A DNA stretch of 64,000 nt from Comamonadaceae bacterium. Its GTDB lineage: Bacteria > Pseudomonadota > Gammaproteobacteria > Burkholderiales > Burkholderiaceae_C. The notes under the pieces are model-generated. The model did no database searches. It worked only from the letters and a program-made list of their open reading frames with translations, and had not been told where the DNA came from. Every line of letters begins with the position of its first letter. Position 1 is the first letter of the stretch. The position numbers and the translations under genes are program-made. Below are positions 16,973 to 25,782 of this stretch, piece after piece. The stretch is from positions 310,001-374,000 of the forward strand of contig JAIXRJ010000046.1 in NCBI GenBank assembly GCA_027485235.1, given 5' to 3'.

Positions 16973-18640
16973 TCAAAGTAATACGCGACGGAAGTCGCTG
17001 AGGATTTGACCGAGGAACGCGTTGAAGCGTGCCGCTGCGGCACCGTCGATGACGCGGTGGTCCCATGTCAAAGACAAGGGCAGCATCAGGCGCGGCACAA
17101 ACTGTTTGCCGTCCCAGACGGGTTCCATGGTGCTCTTGCACACGCCCAAAATGGCCACTTCGGGCGCGTTGATGATGGGTGTGAAGTACTTGCCACCAAT
17201 GCCGCCGAGGCTGGAGATGGTGAAGGTTGCGCCGGTCATTTCTGCGGGACCCAACTTGCCGTCGCGCGCCTTCTTGGCCAGCTCGCCCATTTCTTGGCTG
17301 ATCTGCAGCACGCCTTTTTTGTCGCAATCGCGAATCACCGGAACCATCAAACCGTTGGGCGTGTCGGCGGCAAAGCCAATGTGCCAGTAGTTTTTGTAGA
17401 CCAGTGCATCGCCACCATTCGAACTGTCTAGCGAGCTGTTGAACTCGGGGTATTTCTTGAGCGCGGCCACGCAGGCCTTGATCAAGAAGGCCAGCATCGT
17501 CACCTTCACGCCGCTCTTCTCGTTCTCTTTGTTGGTCGAGACGCGGAAGGCTTCGAGGTCGGTGATGTCGGCGTCGTCGTGGTTGGTGACGGCCGGGATC
17601 ATGATGGCGTTGCGCAGCAAGTTGGCACCGCTGATCTTCTTGATGCGGCCCATCTCTTTGCGCTCGATGGGGCCGAACTTGGCAAAGTCCACCTTGGGCC
17701 ATGGGATGAGTCCCAGCTCCGAACCACCACCGCCCGTGGCCGCAGGGGCTTTGGCCGCTTGCGCCTTGGTTTGTGCAGCACCCGACATGACGGCCTGGGT
17801 GAAGGCTTGCACATCGGCCTCGGTGATCCGGCCTTTGAGGCCAGAGCCTTTGACTTCTGCGAGCGGCACACCCAGCTCGCGGGCGAACTTGCGCACCGAG
17901 GGCGACGCATGGGGCAAGCCCACCGTGTTGCCGCCGGGGGCGTGGGCAGGCGCTGACACGGCAGCGACGGCTGCGGCCACTGGGGTGGGCGCGGCAGCGG
18001 GTGCAGAGGCAACCGCCACAACAGCAGCAGATGTTGCCGCTACAGGTGCCGCTGCAGCCAAGGTGCCTTCCAGAATGGCCAGCAGGTCACCGATGTTGAC
18101 CGTGTCGCCCACTTTGACTTTGAGCTCTTTGAGCACGCCCGCGTGTGAGGACGGGATTTCCATCGAGGCCTTGTCGGACTCAACGGTGATCAGCGATTGC
18201 TCGACCTTGATGGTGTCGCCGGGCTTGACCATGACCTCAATGACGGCCACGTCTTTGAAGTCACCGATGTCAGGCACAAACACTTGCACGGGGCCAGATG
18301 CAACTGGGACCGCAGCAGCGGCAACAGTCACAGGGGCTGCGGCAGGGGCTGCAGCGACAGGTGTAGCTACAGCAGGCGCAGCCGCTGAGGCTGAAGCCGC
18401 ACCAGCGGCTTCCACCACCAACAACACCGAGCCTTGTTTGACTTTGTCGCCCATCGCCACGCGCATGGCTGTGACCACACCCGCTGTGCTCGACGGGATT
18501 TCCATCGAGGCTTTGTCGGATTCCACGGTGATCAACGATTGCTCGGCTTTCACGGTGTCGCCCACTTTGACCATCAACTCAATGACAGTCACTTCATCGA
18601 AATCCCCGATGTCCGGGACTTGAACTTCTACCAATGCCAT
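16973..18640 (-). CDS. aceF: Dihydrolipoyllysine-residue acetyltransferase (pyruvate dehydrogenase E2)
   Basis: A 555-residue E2 with two lipoyl domains (about 1-75 and 118-192), each with [10 protein letters not shown] carrying the lipoylated Lys, joined by Ala/Pro/Val-rich flexible linkers. The peripheral-subunit-binding domain lies near residues 240-280 (ASPSVRKFARELGV). The catalytic domain ends in DHRVIDGAAAARF with His528 and Asp532. It transfers acetyl groups from lipoamide to CoA. It lies between aceE (96 bp upstream) and lpdA. The poly-Ala linkers make the DNA locally repetitive but are normal for E2 proteins. Confidence 0.96.
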   Translation of the reverse strand: MALVEVQVPDIGDFDEVTVIELMVKVGDTVKAEQSLITVESDKASMEIPSSTAGVVTAMRVAMGDKVKQGSVLLVVEAAGAASASAAAPAVATPVAAAPAAAPVTVAAAAVPVASGPVQVFVPDIGDFKDVAVIEVMVKPGDTIKVEQSLITVESDKASMEIPSSHAGVLKELKVKVGDTVNIGDLLAILEGTLAAAAPVAATSAAVVAVASAPAAAPTPVAAAVAAVSAPAHAPGGNTVGLPHASPSVRKFARELGVPLAEVKGSGLKGRITEADVQAFTQAVMSGAAQTKAQAAKAPAATGGGGSELGLIPWPKVDFAKFGPIERKEMGRIKKISGANLLRNAIMIPAVTNHDDADITDLEAFRVSTNKENEKSGVKVTMLAFLIKACVAALKKYPEFNSSLDSSNGGDALVYKNYWHIGFAADTPNGLMVPVIRDCDKKGVLQISQEMGELAKKARDGKLGPAEMTGATFTISSLGGIGGKYFTPIINAPEVAILGVCKSTMEPVWDGKQFVPRLMLPLSLTWDHRVIDGAAAARFNAFLGQILSDFRRVLL

Positions 18641-18736
18641 GTTTGTCTCACTTTCATGATGAGTGAATCTTGTCGCTTCGACATCACATCGCTGCGCGAT
18701 ATGAGTCTTCGCTGAAAAATGAATCCCGTTTTCCGC

Positions 18737-21469
18737 TTACGCGTAGAGAGGATTCACTTTTTCGGTGTTGATGCCGTACTTTTTAATCGCCTCGCCCACT
18801 TGAGCGACCGGCACTTTGCCCTCTTCACTCAGCGCCTTCAGGGCCGCGACCACGATGTAGTGGCGGTTGACCTCGAAGTGCTCCCGCAGCTTGCTGCGAA
18901 AGTCGGAGCGGCCAAAACCGTCGGTGCCCAGCACTTTGTAGGTGCGGCCAGAACCATCCGAATTTTTTGGAATGAAAGGACGAATCTGCTCGGCATAGGC
19001 CTTCATGTAATCGGTCGATGCGACCACGGGGCCGCTGTGCTTGGCCAGCTGTTGGCCCACAAAAGACACGCGGGGTGTTTCCATCGGGTGCAACATGTTG
19101 TGGCGCTCAACGTCCTGACCGTCGCGGGTCAGTTCGTTGAAGCTGGGGCAGCTCCACACGTCGGCCTGGATGCCCCAGTCGGTGGCCAGCAGGCTTTGCG
19201 CAGCAATCGATTCGCGAAGAATGGTGCCCGAACCCAACAGTTGCACGCGCTTGTCGCCCGCGCCGGAGGTGCCTTCAGCGGACGCGCCGGGCTTGCACAA
19301 ATACATGCCCTTGATGATCTGCTCTTCGGTGCCGGGCGTCAGGCCTGGCATGGCGTAGTTTTCGTTGAGCAAGGTGATGTAATAAAACACGTTGTCCTGC
19401 TTCTCGACCATGCGCTTCAAGCCATGGTGCAGGATGACGCCGACTTCGTGTGCGAAGGTGGGGTCATACGACACGCAGTTGGGGATGGTGTTGGCCATGA
19501 TGTGGCTGTGACCGTCTTCATGCTGCAGGCCTTCACCGTTCAAAGTGGTACGGCCCGAGGTGCCGCCGAGCAAGAAACCGCGAGCCTGCATGTCGCCCGC
19601 CGCCCAAGCCAAGTCGCCAATGCGCTGGAAGCCGAACATCGAGTAGTACACGTAGAACGGCACCATGATGCGGTTGGATGTGCTGTAGCTGGTGGCCGCA
19701 GCGATCCAGCTGGACATGCCGCCGGCTTCGTTGATGCCTTCTTGCAGGATCTGACCGGCAATATCCTCCTTGTAGTACATGACCTGGTCTTTGTCGACCG
19801 GGGTGTACTGCTGGCCTGCGGGGTTGTAAATACCAATCTGGCGGAACAGGCCTTCCATACCAAAAGTACGGGCCTCGTCCACCAGAATCGGCACCACGCG
19901 GGGGCCCAAGGCCTGGTCGCGCAGCAACTGGGTCAAAAAGCGCACATAGGCTTGGGTGGTCGAAATTTCACGGCCTTCGGCAGTGGGCTCCATCACGGCT
20001 TTGAAGGTGTCGAGCGAAGGCACGGTGAAGCTCTCTTCGGCCTTGGCGCGGCGCTTGGGCAGGTAGCCACCCAAGGCTTGGCGGCGCTCATGCAGGTAAC
20101 GCATTTCTGGCGTGTCTTCTGCAGGCTTGTAAAAAGGGATGTTGGCCAACTCGCTGTCCGGGATCGGGATGTTGAAACGGTCGCGCATGTACTTGATGTC
20201 GTCATCCGTCAGCTTCTTGGTCTGGTGAACCGTGTTCTTGCCCTCGCCCGCTTTGCCCATGCCAAAGCCCTTGACGGTCTTGATCAGCAGCACTGTGGGC
20301 TGACCCTTGGTGTTGACCGCCTGGTGGTAAGCGGCATAGACCTTTTGGGGGTCGTGACCGCCACGCTTGAGGTTCCAGATGTCGTTGTCCGACAGGTGCG
20401 ACACCATCTCCAAGGTGCGCGGGTCGCGGCCAAAGAAATGCTTGCGCACATAAGCGCCGTCGTTGGCCTTGAAAGCTTGGTAGTCGCCATCCAAGGTTTC
20501 CATCATCAGCTTGCGCAAGGCGCCGTCTTTGTCGCGGGCCAGCAGGCTGTCCCACTCGCTGCCCCACAGCAACTTGATGACGTTCCAGCCGGAGCCGCGG
20601 AACTCGCCTTCGAGTTCTTGCACGATCTTGCCGTTGCCGCGCACCGGGCCGTCCAAACGCTGCAAGTTGCAGTTGACGACAAAAATCAGGTTGTCCAAGT
20701 TTTCGCGGGCGGCCAAGCCAATCGCGCCCAATGATTCGACTTCGTCCATCTCGCCGTCGCCGCAGAACACCCAGACCTTGCGGTTTTCGGTGTTGGCAAT
20801 GCCACGGGCGTGCAGGTACTTCAAAAAGCGGGCTTGGTAAATCGCCATCAATGGACCGAGGCCCATGGACACGGTGGGGAACTGCCAAAACTCGGGCATC
20901 AGCTTGGGGTGTGGGTAGCTGGACAGGCCTTTGCCGTCCACTTCTTGGCGGAAGTTGAGCAACTGCTCTTCGGTCAGGCGGCCTTCCAAGTAGGCGCGGG
21001 CATAGACACCGGGCGAGACGTGGCCCTGGATGTAGAGGCAGTCGCCGCCGTGGTTTTCATTCTCGGCATGCCAAAAATGGTTGAAACCGGCACCAAACAT
21101 GTGGGCCAGCGATGCGAAGGAGCCGATGTGGCCGCCCAGATCGCCACCATCTGCCGGGTTGTGGCGGTTGGCCTTGACCACCATGGCCATGGCGTTCCAG
21201 CGCATGTAGGCGCGCAGGCGCTCTTCGATCTCGATGTTGCCGGGGCAACGGGCTTCTTCGGTGGGCTCGATCGTGTTGACGTAACCCGTCGTGGCCGAAA
21301 ACGGCAAATCGATGCTGTGCTGGCGGGCTTCTTCCAGCAGCTCTTCGAGCAAAAAGTGGGCGCGCTCGGGGCCAGCTTTCTCAATCACGGCGGACAGGGC
21401 GTCCATCCATTCACGGGTTTCCTGTGTGTCCAAATCAGGCTTGGGCTGTTGTGGGTTGGCCGCTGTCAT
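18737..21469 (-). CDS. aceE: Pyruvate dehydrogenase E1 component, homodimeric type
   Basis: A 910-residue homodimeric E1. The ATG at 21469 has an AGGAGA ribosome site 6 bp upstream. The thiamine-diphosphate motif is FCGDGEMDE followed by VVNCNLQRLDGP. Other markers are GGHIGSFASLAHMFG, GFNHFWHAENE and QHEDGHSHI. It decarboxylates pyruvate and acetylates the E2 lipoyl groups. First gene of the aceE-aceF-lpdA operon. Its 173-bp upstream region is AT-rich and is shared with the divergent two-component gene pair, which makes this pair a candidate regulator. Confidence 0.97.
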   Translation of the reverse strand: MTAANPQQPKPDLDTQETREWMDALSAVIEKAGPERAHFLLEELLEEARQHSIDLPFSATTGYVNTIEPTEEARCPGNIEIEERLRAYMRWNAMAMVVKANRHNPADGGDLGGHIGSFASLAHMFGAGFNHFWHAENENHGGDCLYIQGHVSPGVYARAYLEGRLTEEQLLNFRQEVDGKGLSSYPHPKLMPEFWQFPTVSMGLGPLMAIYQARFLKYLHARGIANTENRKVWVFCGDGEMDEVESLGAIGLAARENLDNLIFVVNCNLQRLDGPVRGNGKIVQELEGEFRGSGWNVIKLLWGSEWDSLLARDKDGALRKLMMETLDGDYQAFKANDGAYVRKHFFGRDPRTLEMVSHLSDNDIWNLKRGGHDPQKVYAAYHQAVNTKGQPTVLLIKTVKGFGMGKAGEGKNTVHQTKKLTDDDIKYMRDRFNIPIPDSELANIPFYKPAEDTPEMRYLHERRQALGGYLPKRRAKAEESFTVPSLDTFKAVMEPTAEGREISTTQAYVRFLTQLLRDQALGPRVVPILVDEARTFGMEGLFRQIGIYNPAGQQYTPVDKDQVMYYKEDIAGQILQEGINEAGGMSSWIAAATSYSTSNRIMVPFYVYYSMFGFQRIGDLAWAAGDMQARGFLLGGTSGRTTLNGEGLQHEDGHSHIMANTIPNCVSYDPTFAHEVGVILHHGLKRMVEKQDNVFYYITLLNENYAMPGLTPGTEEQIIKGMYLCKPGASAEGTSGAGDKRVQLLGSGTILRESIAAQSLLATDWGIQADVWSCPSFNELTRDGQDVERHNMLHPMETPRVSFVGQQLAKHSGPVVASTDYMKAYAEQIRPFIPKNSDGSGRTYKVLGTDGFGRSDFRSKLREHFEVNRHYIVVAALKALSEEGKVPVAQVGEAIKKYGINTEKVNPLYA

Positions 21470-21642
21470 GCGTGTCTCCTGTTGTAGTGGCTGAATGATA
21501 TGTCTCAAATTTTCTCATAATTCTCCAAATATTTCAAATTGTGCCTTATGATTTCTTAATATGAAATAAAATGAGGCGTCACTGGGATTCCAGCAATGAC
21601 CCGGATCGGTGTTCAAACCTTGTTCTCCCCTAAACTCAAGCC
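21470..21642. promoter_or_regulatory. Divergent aceE / histidine kinase intergenic region with inverted repeat
   Basis: This region is strikingly AT-rich compared with its surroundings, especially 21495-21575. It contains the inverted repeat ATTTC-n7-GAAAT at 21551-21567, embedded in a sequence with several TATAAT-like and TTGAAA-like hexamers on both strands. It must carry the aceE promoter (minus) and probably that of the sensor kinase (plus). Which regulator binds the palindrome cannot be told from sequence. Confidence 0.5.
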
Positions 21643-24168
21643 ATGGAATTGAACAAAGCAGTATTGGTGGTGAAAGTGGTGGGACCTTGGGCTTGGTGGC
21701 GGTCTTGGTGGGTCAAGCAGTCCCCCAACAAGCAAGACCGGTTTGCCAACCTTGCACCCGTGGCATCTGTCTTGTTGTTCTTGGCCGCGATCGCCAGTGC
21801 TTTTTGGTATCTGCGCATTGAAGAAGTCGAACGTGAACAAGAGGCCATCAAACGCGATGTGGAATATGCACAACAACGCTTGCGGCTTCGCCTGATCGAG
21901 CGCCAAGAGCAAGTCATGCGCTTGGCACGAGATGTCTCGAATCGGGAAATCAAAACCGATCAGTTTTTATCCCGCGCTGAAACGCTGGTTCAGCAATACC
22001 CCGAATACCAATCACTGACCTGGGTGGACGACCGCCGCCGCATCATTTCCAGCCAGAGCGTCTCCAGTTTGTTACCCAGCCAACGCATGCGCCCGGGCAG
22101 CGTGCTCAAAATCCAGGCAAGCGAGGACCATTTCAGTCTCGCCCGCGATTTGATGCAGCCGATCTATGGCCGCAACGATGTTGACGAAGACAAAACCGAC
22201 TCGGTCCTGCAGTTGCACACCCCTTTGAGCGACAACCAGGGCCGCTTCAATGGCGTGATCTTGGCCGAATACTCCATGGAAGGACTGCTGCGCTATGGCA
22301 TACCCACCGAAGTACTGTCTAAATACGCCGTGGCCTTGCAAGACAGTGCCGGACAGTTGCTGGCCGGACAAACCATCCCGAAACGCGAGCGCTTGATCAA
22401 CCTGCTGCCGTTCACGCAGCGGCTGGACAACGATTACGAAATCCCCGTCACTCCGGTGGGCAATGACCTGATCTTGCGTGCGCAAGCCTGGCGCACCTCG
22501 CAAGGCTTGGTGGGCAGCGGTTTGTTCTGGTTGGTGAGCGTGCTCAGCGTGATGACCGCCTGGATGTTGATTGGCAATTGGCGACACACGCGCAGACGTC
22601 TTCAGGCCCAAAAAGCATTGGTCGCCGAAACAAACTTCCGCCGGGCCATGGAAAACTCCATGCTGACCGGCATGCGGGCGCTCGATTTGCATGGGCGCAT
22701 CACTTATGTGAACCCAGCCTTTTGTCAAATGACGGGCTGGAGCGAAGCCGAATTGGTGGGAGCCACAGCCCCCTTTCCGTATTGGCCAGACCAAGACCGG
22801 GAAGTGTTGATGAAACGGCTGGAAGAAGAAATCAGCGGCCAACACTCGGCAGGCGGGTTTCAAGTTCGCGTCAAGCGCAAGAGCGGGCGCTTGTTCGATG
22901 CGCGCATGTACGTCTCGCCGCTGATCGACGCTGTGGGCAAACAGACCGGGTGGATGACCTCGATGACCGACATCACCGAGCCCAACCGCATCCGAGAACA
23001 ACTGGCCAGCGCCCACGATCGGTTCACCATCGTGCTCGAAGCCTTGGACGCCTCGGTCTCTGTGGCGCCCCTGGGCAGTCAGGAGCTCTTGTTTGCCAAC
23101 AAGCTCTACCGCTTGTGGTTTGACCAAAACACCCAAGGCCACTTGGGTTTGGTGGCACAAGCCGGGGCCTACCAAGGCGCACTCGATTCCGCAGATGTCG
23201 ATGAAATGGCTGGATTGCCCACCGAAAGCCTCACCGTGTCCAGCTCTGAGAACGCCGAGATCTATGTACCGGAATTGGGTAAATGGCTGGAAGTGCGTTC
23301 ACGCTACATCAATTGGGCCGACGGACGTTTGGCGCAAATGGTAATTGCCACCGACATCACCCCGCGCCGTCAAGCCGAAGAGTTGGCGGCACAACAAGCC
23401 GAACGCGCCCAGAACGCCAGCCGCCTCATCACCATGGGCGAGATGGCTTCCAGCGTGGCCCATGAATTGAACCAACCGCTGACCGCCATCAGCAATTACT
23501 GCAGCGGCATGATTTCGCGCATCAAAGCCCAGCAGGTCGATGAAAAAGATCTGCTTTGGGCCTTGGACAAAACCGCTCACCAAGCCCAGCGTGCGGGGCA
23601 AATCATTTTGCGTATCCGCAGTTTTGTCAAACGCAGCGAACCCAACCGCGCCCTGTCGGATGTGACGGCCATGGTGAACGAATCGCTGGAACTGGCGGAG
23701 ATTGAACTGCGCCGGCGCAACGTTCGGCTGAGTCACCATGTGGCAGCGCGCTTGCCGAAACTGATGGTAGACCCGATCCTGATCGAGCAAGTGCTGATCA
23801 ATCTGATGAAGAACGCGGCCGAATCCATTGACAATGCCAACCGTCCCGTCAGCCAACGCCATGTTGAGTTGTCGGTGCTGCCCAGCCAAGTGGAACAGCA
23901 AGCGGTGGTCGAATTTTCTGTCACCGACAGTGGCAAAGGATTGCCCCCCGAAGCCATCGACCGCGTGTATGAGGCCTTTTTCTCTACAAAGGTCGAAGGC
24001 ATGGGCATCGGACTGAACTTGTGCCGCACCATCGTAGAGTCCCATCAAGGCCGCATCACCGCTGAGAACCTCTACAATGCCGGCGAGACCATCGGTTGCC
24101 GATTTTCTTTTTGGATTCCCGTCGACGTCACTTTGACCACACTACAACCCACTGGGGCACACGAATGA
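21643..24168 (+). CDS. PAS-domain sensor histidine kinase, membrane-bound
   Basis: An 841-residue kinase. TM1 is near residues 38-57 and TM2 near 288-311, enclosing a ~230-residue periplasmic sensor region. A PAS domain follows (about 328-440, ALDLHGRITYVNPAFCQMTGW), then a second PAS-like region (about 455-570), a coiled linker, and a HisKA domain with the phosphorylated His607 in VAHELNQPLTA. The ATPase domain has NLMKNAAESI and the G boxes DSGKGL and GMGIGLNL. The HELNQPL box groups it with FixL/DctB/TtrS-like kinases. Its stop overlaps the response regulator start by ATGA. The signal is unknown; the gene diverges from aceE. Confidence 0.9.
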   Translation: MELNKAVLVVKVVGPWAWWRSWWVKQSPNKQDRFANLAPVASVLLFLAAIASAFWYLRIEEVEREQEAIKRDVEYAQQRLRLRLIERQEQVMRLARDVSNREIKTDQFLSRAETLVQQYPEYQSLTWVDDRRRIISSQSVSSLLPSQRMRPGSVLKIQASEDHFSLARDLMQPIYGRNDVDEDKTDSVLQLHTPLSDNQGRFNGVILAEYSMEGLLRYGIPTEVLSKYAVALQDSAGQLLAGQTIPKRERLINLLPFTQRLDNDYEIPVTPVGNDLILRAQAWRTSQGLVGSGLFWLVSVLSVMTAWMLIGNWRHTRRRLQAQKALVAETNFRRAMENSMLTGMRALDLHGRITYVNPAFCQMTGWSEAELVGATAPFPYWPDQDREVLMKRLEEEISGQHSAGGFQVRVKRKSGRLFDARMYVSPLIDAVGKQTGWMTSMTDITEPNRIREQLASAHDRFTIVLEALDASVSVAPLGSQELLFANKLYRLWFDQNTQGHLGLVAQAGAYQGALDSADVDEMAGLPTESLTVSSSENAEIYVPELGKWLEVRSRYINWADGRLAQMVIATDITPRRQAEELAAQQAERAQNASRLITMGEMASSVAHELNQPLTAISNYCSGMISRIKAQQVDEKDLLWALDKTAHQAQRAGQIILRIRSFVKRSEPNRALSDVTAMVNESLELAEIELRRRNVRLSHHVAARLPKLMVDPILIEQVLINLMKNAAESIDNANRPVSQRHVELSVLPSQVEQQAVVEFSVTDSGKGLPPEAIDRVYEAFFSTKVEGMGIGLNLCRTIVESHQGRITAENLYNAGETIGCRFSFWIPVDVTLTTLQPTGAHE

Positions 24169-24791
24169 GTTTGATTCCAAAAAAAGGCACGGTTTATGTC
24201 GTCGACGACGATGAGGCGGTGCGCGACTCCCTTCAGTGGTTGCTTGAAGGCAAAGACTACCGCGTCCGCTGCTTTGACAGCGCAGAGACCTTCATCAGCC
24301 GTTATGACCCCCGTGAAGTGGCCTGCTTGATTGCGGACATCCGCATGGGGGGCATGACAGGCTTGGAACTCCAAGACCGCTTGATCGAGCGCAAATCACC
24401 TTTGCCCATCGTCTTCATCACAGGCCACGGTGACGTGCCGATGGTGGTCACGACCATGAAAAAAGGCGCCATGGACTTCATCCAAAAGCCATTCAAGGAA
24501 GAGGATCTTTTGAGCCTGGTTGAGCGCATGTTGGAAGAAGCACGAGATGCCTTCGCTGGCCACCAACAAGCGGCCAGCAGAGATGCCTTGATGTCCAAAC
24601 TCACCGGCCGCGAAGCCCAGGTGCTCGAGCGCATCGTGGCAGGACGACTGAACAAACAAATCGCCGACGATCTGGGCATCAGCATCAAGACGGTGGAAGC
24701 GCACCGCGCCAACATCATGGAAAAGCTCAATGCCAACACCGTGGCCGATTTGCTCAAGATCGCGCTCGGGCAGAACGCACCCAAGGCCTGA
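24165..24791 (+). CDS. FixJ/TtrR-like (NarL/LuxR-type) response regulator
   Basis: From the ATG at 24165 it has 208 residues. The receiver domain has the acidic pair VVDDDEAV, phospho-acceptor Asp58 in LIADIRMGG, and the Lys of FIQKPFKEEDL. After a short linker the LuxR-type helix-turn-helix is LTGREAQVLERIVAGRLNKQIADDLGISIKTVEAH. The four-base ATGA overlap with the kinase gene indicates translational coupling and a cognate pair. An intrinsic terminator lies 20 bp after the stop. Targets are unknown; aceE, divergent from the pair, is a candidate. Confidence 0.92.
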   Translation: MSLIPKKGTVYVVDDDEAVRDSLQWLLEGKDYRVRCFDSAETFISRYDPREVACLIADIRMGGMTGLELQDRLIERKSPLPIVFITGHGDVPMVVTTMKKGAMDFIQKPFKEEDLLSLVERMLEEARDAFAGHQQAASRDALMSKLTGREAQVLERIVAGRLNKQIADDLGISIKTVEAHRANIMEKLNANTVADLLKIALGQNAPKA

Positions 24792-24810
24792 TCTGATCCA
24801 TCCCAACTGA

Positions 24811-24848
24811 AACGCCCGCACCTGCCGGGCGTTTTGCATTTTTTCTCT
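24811..24848 (+). terminator. Rho-independent terminator after the two-component pair
   Basis: A perfect 8-bp stem AACGCCCG/CGGGCGTT (24811-24818 with 24826-24833) with a 7-nt loop is followed by TTGCATTTTTTC. It lies 20 bp past the response regulator stop and just before folD, so folD needs its own promoter, which would have to overlap this element. Confidence 0.85.
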
Positions 24849-24869
24849 GGTTTTTTTGATTTTTCACAC

Positions 24870-25721
24870 ATGACCGCCCAATTGATCGACGGCAACCTGC
24901 TCTCCAAACAACTGCGCTCCGAAGTCACCAGCCGCGCCCAAGCCCTCAAAGCCCAGGGCGTGACGCCGGGCCTGGCCGTGCTGCTGGTGGGTGACAACCC
25001 GGCCAGCCAGGTGTATGTGCGCAACAAGGTCAAGGCCTGCGAAGACAGTGGCTTGCACTCGGTGCTGGAGAAGTACGAAGTGACCATGACCGAGGCCGAT
25101 TTGTTGAGCCGTGTCGAAGCGCTGAACAACAACCCGGCCATCCACGGCATCTTGGTGCAGCTGCCTTTGCCAGCGCACATCGACGCACAAAAGGTGATTG
25201 AAGCCATCAGCCCTGCCAAAGATGTGGACGGTTTCCACATCGCGAGTGCCGGTGCCTTGATGACCGGCATGCCTGGTTTTTGGCCTTGCACGCCTTACGG
25301 CTGCATGAAGATGCTCGAAAGCATTGGCTACGACCTGCGCGGCAAACACGCTGTGGTCATTGGCCGCAGCAACATTGTGGGCAAGCCCATGGCGCTGATG
25401 CTTTTGCAAAAAGACGCTACGGTGACGGTGGCGCATTCGCGCACCCAAAACCTCAAAGCCCTGACCTTGCAGGCCGACGTGATCGTGGCCGCCGTGGGCA
25501 AGCGCAACGTGCTGACGGCCGACATGGTCAAGCCCGGCGCGGTGGTGCTGGACGTGGGCATGAACCGCAACGACGAAGGCAAACTGTGCGGCGACGTCGA
25601 CTTTGAAAGGGTCAAACAAGTCGCCAGCCACATCTCCCCCGTGCCCGGCGGCGTCGGCCCCATGACCATCACCATGCTGCTGGTCAACACCCTTGAAGCA
25701 GCCGAACGCGCCACCAAGTAA
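24870..25721 (+). CDS. folD: Bifunctional methylenetetrahydrofolate dehydrogenase/cyclohydrolase
   Basis: The 283-residue product from the ATG at 24870 is a standard-length FolD. Conserved blocks are [20 protein letters not shown], the catalytic Lys region [29 protein letters not shown], the NADP-binding [17 protein letters not shown], and the C-terminal [15 protein letters not shown]. It interconverts 5,10-methylene- and 10-formyl-tetrahydrofolate for one-carbon metabolism. An upstream in-frame start at 24834 falls inside the terminator and is unlikely. The oligopeptidase gene follows 61 bp downstream. Confidence 0.96.
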   Translation: MTAQLIDGNLLSKQLRSEVTSRAQALKAQGVTPGLAVLLVGDNPASQVYVRNKVKACEDSGLHSVLEKYEVTMTEADLLSRVEALNNNPAIHGILVQLPLPAHIDAQKVIEAISPAKDVDGFHIASAGALMTGMPGFWPCTPYGCMKMLESIGYDLRGKHAVVIGRSNIVGKPMALMLLQKDATVTVAHSRTQNLKALTLQADVIVAAVGKRNVLTADMVKPGAVVLDVGMNRNDEGKLCGDVDFERVKQVASHISPVPGGVGPMTITMLLVNTLEAAERATK

Positions 25722-25782
25722 ACAGCCTGCCCTGATTCAACCGGGGCCTCACTCTCTTTTTTCTGCCACCACAGGATTCCCC

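Noticed and set aside
16600..18440. Repetitive GC-rich DNA in aceF and lpdA suggesting a tandem repeat element
   Set aside because: These are the Ala/Pro/Val linkers between lipoyl and catalytic domains, normal for E2 and lipoyl-E3 proteins.
18719..20734. Long open frame antisense to aceE
   Set aside because: Overlaps the conserved E1 coding sequence and has a shadow-type composition.
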